64,000 nt of DNA from GWB2-37-7 sp942492835 (GTDB lineage: Bacteria; Bacillota; Clostridia; Lutisporales; Lutisporaceae): the NCBI GenBank assembly GCA_942492835.1, contig OW818645.1, forward strand, positions 1,178,001 through 1,242,000, read 5' to 3'. Shown here one piece after another: positions 9,348 to 17,073 of the stretch. The position numbers were made by a program, and so were the translations under genes. Positions within the stretch are counted from its first letter, which is position 1, and the number at the start of each line of letters is the position of its first letter. The notes below the pieces were generated by a model. It was not told where the DNA came from and searched no databases. It saw only the letters and a list, made by a program, of their open reading frames with translations.

Positions 9348-9356
9348 CCGTCCCTG
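9330..9356 (-). repeat. Right terminal inverted repeat of the IS1182-type element
   Basis: 27 bp, the reverse complement of the left repeat at 25 of 27 positions. It ends eight bases from the stop codon of the MFS gene. Confidence 0.9.
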
Positions 9357-9363
9357 GTGCTTC

Positions 9364-10569
9364 TTACATATTGTTTTCATTTTTAATTGGAATCTTTCTA
9401 GAATATAATCCTATAAGAAATGATAACATCAGAAAACTGCTACATATAATAAATATTAATCTAGTAGTTAAGTACTTGCCTAAAATACCACCAATAAATA
9501 ATATAGAGATAATATTACAAATTCTTGTAATTACCAACGATAAACTGTAGACTTTTGCTTTCATTTCTTCTTTCAAAGTAGTTTGCATTATTGTATTAAA
9601 TGAAATACTTGCGAATGAATTGCCTATTGCATTAAACATCCAGAATAAATAAGACATATATAAAGTTTGTATGTTGCCTAGCAAGAATATCGAAATCGTC
9701 ATTATGATACATCCAATTTGTAAGACAGTAATGGGCGATGTTCTTCTATTTATTAATACAACAGCCAAAGAACCGAATATATAACCTGCACTTATAAAAG
9801 AACATGTTATCCCATAGGTTATTTCATTACCTTTTAGTATTTCATTATTGAATGGCAACATAAGTGTATTTAATGCACCACCAGCAAGCATTATTAATGC
9901 GAATATTGAAATCACTGAGATTATAATACTATTATTCTTTATAAATTTAATTCCGACTATCAAATCTTCGGTAATAGATTTAGACTTATTTGTTGAATGA
10001 TTACTATAACTGGACTTGATCCTTAATTTATATATTGTATAAGCTGAAATTATAAATGTTATGCTATCAATTATATATAGTAAATCATATCCAAGAAGTC
10101 TCGCAATAATTCCACCTAGTATAGGGGCACTAATACCTATAATATTATCAGCCATATCAAATAAAGAATTAGTTTTTAATAATTCATCTTCCGAGGTCAA
10201 TTCAGGAATCATACTGAAGATCGCAATATTATATGGTACAGTAAATATTGATTTCACAAATATCAGCAAATATATTATATAAATATCACGAGTAAATATG
10301 AAGGAAAACGATATAAATATTCTAATTATTTCGGTTAATATTATTACTTTTCTTTTATCACGTTTATCTAATATAATTCCAAAAATAGGACCAAATAGAA
10401 TAATCGGTAAAGAATTGACTACTAGAAATACTCCTATGGATAAGGCGTGTCCCGTTAGTTTGTATAAATAAAACATTATAGCTAAATGTGTAAAAGTATT
10501 ACCAAAACTAGAAGTACTACGCCCTAAAAGCAACTTTAAAGCTTCTTTTTTTAAATTAAATAATTGCAT
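9364..10569 (-). CDS. Major facilitator superfamily exporter of the RiPP-like locus
   Basis: A 401-residue polytopic protein with about 12 hydrophobic segments. It carries the MFS loop motif near residue 65 (GPIFGIILDKRDKRKVI) after a GRSTSSFGN-type N-terminus, typical of drug and peptide efflux MFS_3/EntS-like permeases. It begins 20 bases after the stop of the GNAT gene and is surely cotranscribed with it. The position suggests export of, or self-protection against, the peptide product made by the radical-SAM genes at 13620-16317. That role is inference. The gene looks intact, but an upstream IS probably cuts it off from the operon promoter. Confidence 0.85.
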   Translation of the reverse strand: MQLFNLKKEALKLLLGRSTSSFGNTFTHLAIMFYLYKLTGHALSIGVFLVVNSLPIILFGPIFGIILDKRDKRKVIILTEIIRIFISFSFIFTRDIYIIYLLIFVKSIFTVPYNIAIFSMIPELTSEDELLKTNSLFDMADNIIGISAPILGGIIARLLGYDLLYIIDSITFIISAYTIYKLRIKSSYSNHSTNKSKSITEDLIVGIKFIKNNSIIISVISIFALIMLAGGALNTLMLPFNNEILKGNEITYGITCSFISAGYIFGSLAVVLINRRTSPITVLQIGCIIMTISIFLLGNIQTLYMSYLFWMFNAIGNSFASISFNTIMQTTLKEEMKAKVYSLSLVITRICNIISILFIGGILGKYLTTRLIFIICSSFLMLSFLIGLYSRKIPIKNENNM

Positions 10570-10589
10570 AATTAAAATTCTCCTATTAC

Positions 10590-11450
10590 CTAAAAATTAT
10601 ATATAGTTCTATTATAACGATAAAGAAAATATTCATTTTCAATGTTATTACTAAATTTCTTTTTCATCCTTACTAATCCTGTATCGTTAATTTTAGCATT
10701 TCCCCAACATATTTTATCGATTCCTTTATCATTAGCTGCTGTTACAAAAGTATGGTACAACAAATCATTACAATAGAGAGAGTTATACGCAGGATTATAA
10801 CCATGAATAACCATATATGCTGTTTTCTCAAATATTATTCCTAGCATACCACCTACAATGTTATTGTCATATTTTGCAAGAACTCCTAATCCATCTCCAT
10901 TAACATGTCTTTCATAGAAAAATTCAACTTGCCTTTTAAATTGATTAGTCGAATCTTTAACACCTAGATTAAGATAATCAACACATTTTCTTATATCATA
11001 AAAATCTTCAAGTTCAGTTGCCTCTTCACATATTACGCCTCTATTAACTGCTCGCCTAATGTTACACTTTGCATTACTTTTATAATTTATTGGACAGGTT
11101 AAATAGAAATTTAATACTGCATTGTACCCCCATTCATTTATATTATCAATATGTTTAATATCACTTTCTTTTAAACCTTCAAAACTTATAGCGTCAATAT
11201 TGTTTTCTTCCATGTAAATATCAAGTATTGTGGAATATTGGTTAACAATAGTACTAATACTTTTAGTGCTATTTAACCAAGGGAATATTACGATAGTTGT
11301 ATCTCTATTAAGAGCATTGTCCGTCACACGGCGAATCTTTTTTAGTCCATACAATGTGAACTCGTCTAAATTTATCATTGCATACTCTTTATCATTTTTT
11401 GTAAAGGCTTCTACAAAGCTTAATATAATATTATTCACTTTTTTCATCAT
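10590..11450 (-). CDS. GNAT/FemAB-like acyltransferase in the RiPP-like locus
   Basis: A 286-residue protein. The N-terminal half is divergent. The C-terminal half looks like a GNAT fold of the peptidoglycan-bridge (FemAB/BioF2-like) type, around KCNIRRAVNRG, GLGVLAKYDNNIVGGMLG and NDLLYHTFVTAANDKGIDKICWG. Such enzymes transfer acyl or aminoacyl groups. In this context it could modify the peptide product or confer immunity; neither is demonstrable. Its start (ATGATG after AGAGG) lies 13 bases from the left target duplication of the IS at 11471-13361, so the IS sits in its leader. Confidence 0.7.
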   Translation of the reverse strand: MMKKVNNIILSFVEAFTKNDKEYAMINLDEFTLYGLKKIRRVTDNALNRDTTIVIFPWLNSTKSISTIVNQYSTILDIYMEENNIDAISFEGLKESDIKHIDNINEWGYNAVLNFYLTCPINYKSNAKCNIRRAVNRGVICEEATELEDFYDIRKCVDYLNLGVKDSTNQFKRQVEFFYERHVNGDGLGVLAKYDNNIVGGMLGIIFEKTAYMVIHGYNPAYNSLYCNDLLYHTFVTAANDKGIDKICWGNAKINDTGLVRMKKKFSNNIENEYFLYRYNRTIYNF

Positions 11451-11462
11451 AATACCTCTATA

Positions 11463-11470
11463 ATAATTAG
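11463..11470 (+). repeat. Target-site duplication, left copy (ATAATTAG)
   Basis: Eight bases ATAATTAG, repeated exactly at 13362-13369 on the other side of the element. This proves insertion into an intact RiPP-locus sequence. Confidence 0.92.
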
Positions 11471-13361
11471 GGTAGTGTCAACTATAGACACCCCTTTTTT
11501 GTTTATACCTGATGTATTTTCAATACTTTCTATATTTTTTTCTATACAAAAAGCAATGACCCCCATTTTTCGTGTATAATTGTAATCGCGAAACCACAAA
11601 TCAACACATGAAAGGATGTCATTGCTTTGGGTTCAATTATACTTCATTTACTTACAATTATTCAATACCAATCTAAACAAATTACATGGCTCATTCTCTT
11701 TATTTCTAAGTATATACCCCTCAAACAGTGGGCTTTTGATGATTCTCATTCGCCTAAATATCAAAAATTTAAAACCGACAGACTACCTATCATTAAAACA
11801 TTTGTTAAACAGGACTGGCAGCTATGGACTGAATACTATCTCCTTCGTTACGGAAAACCTTTAAAACCTGTACGTCGCCACTCTGGTAATTCTATTCCAG
11901 ACACTGTCTCATGCCCTATTTGCAATGCACCGCATTACTTTATCTATGATAACAATGGAAGTAAAGGACAGTACCAGTGTAAAGTCTGTGGCAAAACCTT
12001 TGTCAATGGTGTCAATGTGACTGCTCCTTTACGTTTAATCTGCCCTTATTGCGGTAATACTCTTTCTCCTATAAAGGATCGCAAGCATTTTACCATTCAC
12101 AAGTGCACCAATACTAATTGCTCCTACTACAAACATAATCTAAAAAAACTTCCCGATAACCTTCCTGCTAAAGATAAACACAAATACAAGCTTCATTATC
12201 TCTACCGTGAATTTACTGTGGATTTCTTTAGTATGGATTTGTTTTCGCTCCCAAAGAATGCTTCCTCGCTTAAATTTAAGAAGCAAAATGCACATATCAT
12301 GGGACTTTGTTTAACCTATCATGTTAATCTCGGTCTTTCTCTAAGAATGACCGCCCTAGCTTTGAAAGAGGTTCATGGTATTGATATTTCACATACCATG
12401 GTTGCCAACTATGCTAGAACCGCTGCCTCTATTATCAAGCCTTTTGTCGATACCTACAATTATCCAGTGTCTAGCACAGTTGTCGCCGATGAAACCTATA
12501 TCAAAGTACGTGGTATCAAGGGATATGTTTGGTTTGTTATGGATGCCTTATCTCGCTCGATTATCGGTTACCAAGTCTCTGACAATCGTGGTGTAGGTCC
12601 GTGCATCCTTGCCATGCGTATGGCTCTTGAGCGACTTAAAAAGCTTCCTGAAAACTTTAAATTCATTGCTGATGGCTATAGCGCTTATCCTCTGGCTGCA
12701 CAGCAGTTCTCTCTTCAGATAGAAAACCCAAAGACCTTTGATATCACTCAGGTTATAGGTCTCACTAATGATGACGCTGTATCCAAGGAATTTCGCCCAT
12801 TTAAGCAATTGGTAGAGCGTCTAAACCGTACTTTCAAAGCATCTTACCGAATAACATGTGGCTACGATAATTATGATGGTGCCAATTATTCTCTTGCCCT
12901 TTGGGTTGCCTACTACAACTTCTTGCGTCCTCACAAAATCACTGGTTGGGATAAACCACTTAACGAAATCGAACTCCTAAGTAGATCTGATAACATGCCT
13001 GGTAAATGGCAATTGCTCATCTACTTAGGTCCGAAAACTATTCTACAGTTACAAAATCAACAAGTGCCTCAAATATTTTGTTCTTAGATTTTTGAGCCAG
13101 AGGTATTATCCAGCCATCAAAATCTCTGATTTTGATTTACCCTTGATTGGGTGGCAACGCAATTCTAAAATGCTGTGAATTAGACGGTGAAATTTGTTCT
13201 GTTCTTGAGTTTCTTCACCGTCGGTAAACACCTCAGAGCATTGCTTTGTCATGCAGTCAAGGGTGGCGGTCGTTCTAATATACACTATTTTTTAGCCTAT
13301 TAACAAACACGAGAACATATCTTTTTGCATCCGTGTTTTTCATAAGCTACTTTACACTACC
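11471..13361 (+). mobile_element. IS6-like insertion sequence splitting the RiPP-like operon
   Basis: An element of 1891 bp whose ends read GGTAGTGTCAACTA on the left and, complemented, GGTAGTGTAAAGTA on the right. It is flanked by perfect 8-bp duplications ATAATTAG. An 8-bp duplication fits IS6-type transposition. It contains one long transposase gene in plus orientation. A GACGGTGAAA/TTTCACCGTC-like hairpin lies subterminally (about 13182-13224). Without the element, the terminator at 13371-13414 would lie about 20 bases from the GNAT start. Confidence 0.92.
11627..13087 (+). CDS. IS6-like DDE transposase with N-terminal zinc ribbons
   Basis: 486 residues from a TTG start ten bases after AAAGGA. 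Two Cys-rich zinc ribbons come first (CPICNAPHYF with CKVCGKTF; CPYCGNTL with CTNTNC, residues about 95-160). An IS6/IS240-type integrase core follows: first Asp in VVADETYIKVRGIKGYVW, second Asp in FIADGYSAY, Glu in LVERLNRTFKASYR. It is twice the size of classical IS6 transposases because of the N-terminal half. The frame is complete, and with intact ends and target duplications the element looks recent and possibly active. Confidence 0.88.
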   Translation: MGSIILHLLTIIQYQSKQITWLILFISKYIPLKQWAFDDSHSPKYQKFKTDRLPIIKTFVKQDWQLWTEYYLLRYGKPLKPVRRHSGNSIPDTVSCPICNAPHYFIYDNNGSKGQYQCKVCGKTFVNGVNVTAPLRLICPYCGNTLSPIKDRKHFTIHKCTNTNCSYYKHNLKKLPDNLPAKDKHKYKLHYLYREFTVDFFSMDLFSLPKNASSLKFKKQNAHIMGLCLTYHVNLGLSLRMTALALKEVHGIDISHTMVANYARTAASIIKPFVDTYNYPVSSTVVADETYIKVRGIKGYVWFVMDALSRSIIGYQVSDNRGVGPCILAMRMALERLKKLPENFKFIADGYSAYPLAAQQFSLQIENPKTFDITQVIGLTNDDAVSKEFRPFKQLVERLNRTFKASYRITCGYDNYDGANYSLALWVAYYNFLRPHKITGWDKPLNEIELLSRSDNMPGKWQLLIYLGPKTILQLQNQQVPQIFCS

Positions 13362-13369
13362 ATAATTAG
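13362..13369 (+). repeat. Target-site duplication, right copy (ATAATTAG)
   Basis: An exact repeat of 11463-11470, directly abutting the right end (ACACTACC) of the IS. Confidence 0.92.
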
Positions 13370-13370
13370 G

Positions 13371-13414
13371 AAAAAGAGCAAAGTTCTATTCAGTATTGAA
13401 CTTTGCTCTTTTTT
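13371..13414 (-). terminator. Strong hairpin terminator or attenuator after the precursor peptide gene
   Basis: A perfect stem, AAAAAGAGCAAAGTTC pairing with GAACTTTGCTCTTTTT across an 11-base loop, with T runs on both strands. On the minus strand it follows the 34-codon gene by about 30 bases. Before the IS insertion it lay between the precursor and the GNAT/exporter genes. There it would allow high precursor expression with partial read-through, as in many RiPP operons. Confidence 0.85.
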
Positions 13415-13441
13415 GATTAAAAGCCGGTTTTCAACTCTAGT

Positions 13442-13546
13442 TTAGCCGCATGAACCCATGCCACTCTTTTCATCTCCCATGTCTGGCCCTCTTTTAATTA
13501 CTATGTCTACTTCTGGTGTTTCATAAACTAATTTCTTCTCTTCCAT
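13442..13546 (-). CDS. Putative RiPP precursor peptide (34 aa)
   Basis: An ATG at 13546 follows an excellent GGAAAGGAGG ribosome binding site and opens 34 codons. The first half, MEEKKLVYETPEVDIVIK, is charged and leader-like; the K-x-Y-x-x-P-E-V-x-V/I pattern is common in precursors read by PqqD-like recognition domains. The C-terminal half, RGPDMGDEKSGMGSCG, is Gly-rich with one Cys. The gene lies 73 bases downstream of two radical-SAM/SPASM genes that both end in PqqD-like domains, and it is followed by a strong hairpin. The function as maturase substrate is inferred; the peptide class is unassigned. Confidence 0.75.
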   Translation of the reverse strand: MEEKKLVYETPEVDIVIKRGPDMGDEKSGMGSCG

Positions 13547-13619
13547 TTTGCTTCCTCCTTTCCTTTCGTATCTATGTATGAGTAAATACTCCTACAAACC
13601 TAAATAATAGTAACAAATA

Positions 13620-14945
13620 TTATTCTGGAAAGCTTATGTACCTGTATGAAACAAGTGGGTATATAAACTCAATCAAATCTTCTTCTACCTTTGTCTTTTC
13701 TACGCCTGTACTTGTTACAATATAATTACAAATGTCTTTGAGCGTTTCTTTCTTCTTAATTCTGTCAATGATAATTCTTCCGATACTATTTACTTTAAGT
13801 TTGTCCAAATCCTTTTCGATATGTATAATTGAACTTAACGATTTCTGCTTCCAAGTATCCATTTTACTTTTAGCAATTTCACATTCAGTTACATTTTTAC
13901 TTTCGTACATCTCAATTGGACACGGCTGACATGACATATTGTAACCACAATTCACGCAGGTATCTAGCTTATTAAAGAACTCATTTTTTAACTTTATAAA
14001 TTTGTTGAATAAGTCTGATTTGTATATCTCTTCTATGTCGTTATAATCATTTATGTATATTTTTTCATCTACACATTTATCGTTTTCAATGAGGACTTTT
14101 ACCTTTTCGTATTTATTATAAATACCACAGGGTGTAACAACACCATCATTTTCTATCAATATACTTTTTTCTGCGCCTGGACAGTCGGTACCTAAATGAG
14201 AACTTCTAATTTGCATTCCATACTTCATATTAAGGTATTTCTTTAATTTCGGTTTAATATTCATTTTTAAAATAAAATCGTCTGGAATATTTCTACTGGA
14301 TATTTCACATAATTTTTCTAATCCGTCTATATGTTCTTCAACAGAAATACAGATATCATCTCTATGATCTACAGCATTACCATCTACAGATAAATAATCA
14401 ACACTTAGAATATTAGAATTATTTTCTAGCGCGAATTGCATTAGATTGTCTAAATCATTAAGCCCATGCCTAGTTAGGGTGAATCCGATTCCTACCATGG
14501 TATCAGATTGTTCTTCCTTTATAATTTTACCTAATAAATTTAAGCCAGTTTTTGCACTTTCAAAACTTCCATTACCCCTTATATAATCATGTGATTTCGC
14601 TGATATTCCTTCAAAACTAACAGTTATTTGGGTAATGTTTAAATTTACTAATTTCCTTATTAGCTCTTCATTCAATAAATGACCATTAGTAATTATTCCT
14701 ATGCTTATTTCTAGTGTATTTGCATATTGAACTAAGTCTACTATATCTTTCCTCAAGAGCGGCTCGCCACCTAATAGGGTGATATGTCTACATCCTGATT
14801 TGTGTATTTTATCAATTGTTAATATAGCTTCATCGTAATTTAGATCTTTCCGGTTATGAATCTGATATTTATTAGCAGCATAACAATGTTTACATTTCAA
14901 ATTACATTCTCCCGTAATATCCCATATTACTTGTTTTAGAGGCAT
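13620..14945 (-). CDS. Radical SAM/SPASM peptide maturase with C-terminal PqqD-like domain (second copy)
   Basis: 441 residues. The radical-SAM cluster motif C-x3-C-x2-C is CNLKCKHCYA (Cys14, Cys18, Cys21), followed by LLGGEPLLR. Auxiliary-cluster (SPASM) cysteines follow in VTPCGIYNK, TCVNCGYNMSCQPCPIEM and TECEIAK. The last 55 residues, from about DKLKVNSIGRIIIDRI, have the winged-helix pattern of PqqD/RRE precursor-binding domains. SPASM enzymes with RREs install thioether or carbon-carbon links in ribosomal peptides. The start is an ATG seven bases after AAAGGAG. It follows its paralogue by four bases, and the putative substrate gene lies just downstream. Confidence 0.88.
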   Translation of the reverse strand: MPLKQVIWDITGECNLKCKHCYAANKYQIHNRKDLNYDEAILTIDKIHKSGCRHITLLGGEPLLRKDIVDLVQYANTLEISIGIITNGHLLNEELIRKLVNLNITQITVSFEGISAKSHDYIRGNGSFESAKTGLNLLGKIIKEEQSDTMVGIGFTLTRHGLNDLDNLMQFALENNSNILSVDYLSVDGNAVDHRDDICISVEEHIDGLEKLCEISSRNIPDDFILKMNIKPKLKKYLNMKYGMQIRSSHLGTDCPGAEKSILIENDGVVTPCGIYNKYEKVKVLIENDKCVDEKIYINDYNDIEEIYKSDLFNKFIKLKNEFFNKLDTCVNCGYNMSCQPCPIEMYESKNVTECEIAKSKMDTWKQKSLSSIIHIEKDLDKLKVNSIGRIIIDRIKKKETLKDICNYIVTSTGVEKTKVEEDLIEFIYPLVSYRYISFPE

Positions 14946-14949
14946 ATTA

Positions 14950-16317
14950 TCACTCCTTTTGCATTATCATATAGTTATTTCTCAACAACTTATCAAATTC
15001 ATTATAAATTCTCCCAACTTGTTCGTGAGTTAGAGCATTGGTGAAACAATTATTTACAACATATTCAATACTAACTGAATCATTCTGCATTTTATTTATT
15101 ATCATTGCAAGCATATTACCAATCTTAATTAATGAACCATCACTATTATTTAATATACTATCATTTACTAATTCAAAATCGCTATTAAGTATTAAAACAT
15201 ACTTTGAAAAAATCGTAAAATAAGATTGCTCTATCCTCTCAGCCCAAATGCATTGCTCAACAAATGAATGGTTTTCAAATTGTATTGGACATGGCTCACA
15301 ATGAGTACGTAAATATCGGCATCTATTACAGGGTTCTAAGTTATTAAGGCTGATCTCTCTTTTACTTAAATGGAATTTTTTAATTATATCTAAATCACTT
15401 AAATCAGTTTGCTTTGTTTCTAAAATATTATCAATTACAGAATTATGTTGTTTAGTAACTTTATCAATATAAGCAAAACAGGGGCCGATATCTCCATTAG
15501 CTTGAAGAACATAGTAATACTTTCCTCCATTGCACTTAGAAGAATGATAGTCCATTTGAATTACATTATTATATTTTTTATTAAGTACATCAATTACCCA
15601 ATATCTAAGGCCTGTCCTAACTATAATTTTATCTCTGATTTGATCTGCATATTTTTCAAGTGCTATATCTAAATAACTAACAAGACTAACATCGTCTTTT
15701 TCAACTATATCAATATTCGAATTATAATTTCCATACTTCTGAACAGGTACTATATAAATTTGATCAAGATTATGCTTAATTGCATAATTAAATAGTTCCG
15801 GGATTTCATGACTGTTTGTTTTTGAAGCAGTAAAATTAACTCCGAGCTTTGTATTAGTGTCTTTTGTGATAAATCTTGCCATTGAAATATTATTAGTAAC
15901 GGTTTTAAATACACCTTTACCTCTTATGCAATCATTCACACCTTCTGATGCGCCATCAAGACTCACCATTATTAGATCTACTTTCAGATTTACTAAATTC
16001 AATATCATCTCATTGTTAAGTTTAATTCCATTTGTACCAATAGAAATCCTAATATCATTTTCTTTTATTATCTGAATAATCTCAGAAATATCTGACCTTA
16101 AAAGAGGTTCTCCTCCTAAAAAATGAAAGTGAGATACACCCATTCTTTTAAGCTTTTCTATAGAATTTAAAACACTTTTTAAATCGAGTTCATTTTCGCA
16201 TAGACCATCTTCCTTGTAGAATTCATAGTTATAGCAATGTTTACATTGCAAATTACATTTCTTGGTTATATCCCAAACAACACTAACTGGAAGTTCTCTT
16301 TCAAGTGTGTAATTCAT
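14950..16317 (-). CDS. Radical SAM/SPASM peptide maturase with C-terminal PqqD-like domain (first copy)
   Basis: 455 residues and first gene of the operon. The radical-SAM motif is CNLQCKHCYNYEF (Cys21, Cys25, Cys28), followed by FLGGEPLLR. SPASM cysteines appear in HSSKCNGGKYYYV, DIGPCFAYIDK, EPCNRCRYLRTHCEPCPI and EQCIWAER. The final 80 residues resemble a PqqD recognition domain (GSLIKIGNMLAMIINKMQN and on). It is clearly a diverged paralogue of the next gene, so the pair may work together or sequentially, as in two-component thuricin CD maturation. The ATG at 16317 follows GGAG by ten bases and is preferred to the adjacent TTG. Confidence 0.88.
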   Translation of the reverse strand: MNYTLERELPVSVVWDITKKCNLQCKHCYNYEFYKEDGLCENELDLKSVLNSIEKLKRMGVSHFHFLGGEPLLRSDISEIIQIIKENDIRISIGTNGIKLNNEMILNLVNLKVDLIMVSLDGASEGVNDCIRGKGVFKTVTNNISMARFITKDTNTKLGVNFTASKTNSHEIPELFNYAIKHNLDQIYIVPVQKYGNYNSNIDIVEKDDVSLVSYLDIALEKYADQIRDKIIVRTGLRYWVIDVLNKKYNNVIQMDYHSSKCNGGKYYYVLQANGDIGPCFAYIDKVTKQHNSVIDNILETKQTDLSDLDIIKKFHLSKREISLNNLEPCNRCRYLRTHCEPCPIQFENHSFVEQCIWAERIEQSYFTIFSKYVLILNSDFELVNDSILNNSDGSLIKIGNMLAMIINKMQNDSVSIEYVVNNCFTNALTHEQVGRIYNEFDKLLRNNYMIMQKE

Positions 16318-16355
16318 CAATACATTTCTCCATTCATAATCTCCTTATTATGGTT

Positions 16356-16384
16356 ATTGTACCAATTATTATACGAATTGTCAA
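16356..16384 (-). promoter_or_regulatory. Sigma-A-type promoter of the RiPP-like operon
   Basis: On the minus strand TTGACA (16379-16384) and TACAAT (16356-16361) are separated by exactly 17 bases, about 40 bases before the first radical-SAM start codon. This is close to consensus. No operator-like repeat is obvious around it. Confidence 0.75.
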
Positions 16385-16598
16385 TTATTTTTGCGATTTA
16401 TGTTATAATTAATTATTTTTTTGCTAAAATGATATAAATCTTATTTGTTAGAAGAGTTAAAATTAGCATTACTAACCTCATCTTTAATTTGATCATTTCA
16501 TTAAGTTAATCTGGAAGATATTATTTTAGTTAGAAACGTTGGCGACGCCTTAGAGTATAAATGCTTCAACGAAAAATTTTTAGTTATAGTGAATGTAT

Positions 16599-16670
16599 GT
16601 CAAGTAGACTGGAACCTCACAGTGCCAGCTCCTCACGGATCCGTACAAGCCCAATAAAGGCATACGGCTC
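16599..16670 (-). mobile_element. Group II intron 3' remnant (domains V and VI)
   Basis: On the minus strand 16637-16670 forms a 34-nt domain V: it begins GAGCCGTATG, ends GTACGGATCC, and has the expected long stem. It is followed by a CTGG/CCAG domain VI hairpin and the intron-like 3' end CTACTTGAC at 16599. No maturase gene is attached. The distal domain V helix is degenerate (no GNRA loop seen), so splicing is unlikely. Confidence 0.7.
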
Positions 16671-16734
16671 TTCATATCATCTTACAGAATATATTATATT
16701 CGATTTATTCATAGATACTTACATACTTTTTAGG

Positions 16735-17060
16735 GTTCGGAAAGGATATGTGCCAGAGAAACCGCTGGTGCGTCTGGGAAATGACGAATAATTTAACAGG
16801 TAGAAATCTTGTCTGATAAGACTAAACCAAGTCATCAGTAGCGAGTCATGGATAGGTAAGAGTAATCTTGCATATTAAACGTTGACAGTTAGGTAGCAGG
16901 CTTGAAAGTGATTGAGCCCCGTTAGTCCCAAATAGAAAGGTCAATGATTTCAGCGTTTCAGAAGGCAATATCACATTGAGCGTTAAGGTGAGTTCAATGT
17001 GACTTTCTCGGGGTCTGAGAGCCAAGCATTGGTACTATGTCAAGAAAAAGTATAAGTTAA
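16735..17060 (+). mobile_element. Group II intron 5' remnant (domain I region)
   Basis: The plus strand holds conserved bacterial group II intron blocks in order: TGTGCCAGAGAAACC, GATAAGACTAAACC, CATGGATAGGTAAG, GTTGACAGTTAGGT, GGCTTGAAAGTGATTGAG, CCCCGTTAGTC, AAGGTCAATG, GTTTCAGAAGGCA and CTCGGGGTCTGAGAG. The extreme 5' end (GTGCG) is missing, and no reverse-transcriptase reading frame follows, because the IS256 remnant begins about 17074. A 76-codon frame across it is not a gene. Confidence 0.78.
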
Positions 17061-17073
17061 ATCGGGATTTTTC

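Larger units (their letters stand above)
7631..9356 (+). mobile_element. IS1182-family insertion sequence
   Basis: An element of 1726 bp bounded by 27-bp terminal inverted repeats (7631-7657 and 9330-9356) that differ at two positions. The left end reads CAGGGACAATTAGAGACC and the right-end complement CAGGGACGGTTAGAGACC. It carries a single IS1182-type transposase frame. No convincing target duplication is visible, which fits a deletion at one flank. It separates an ABC-transporter stump from the MFS gene of the RiPP-like locus. Confidence 0.9.

Noticed and set aside
11616..11864. 82-codon ORF beginning MSLLWVQ at the IS transposase start
   Set aside because: It overlaps the transposase N-terminus in another frame. 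The 486-codon frame carries the zinc ribbons and DDE residues.
16561..16791. 76-codon plus-strand ORF
   Set aside because: It crosses both group II intron remnants and is explained by RNA structure, not coding.
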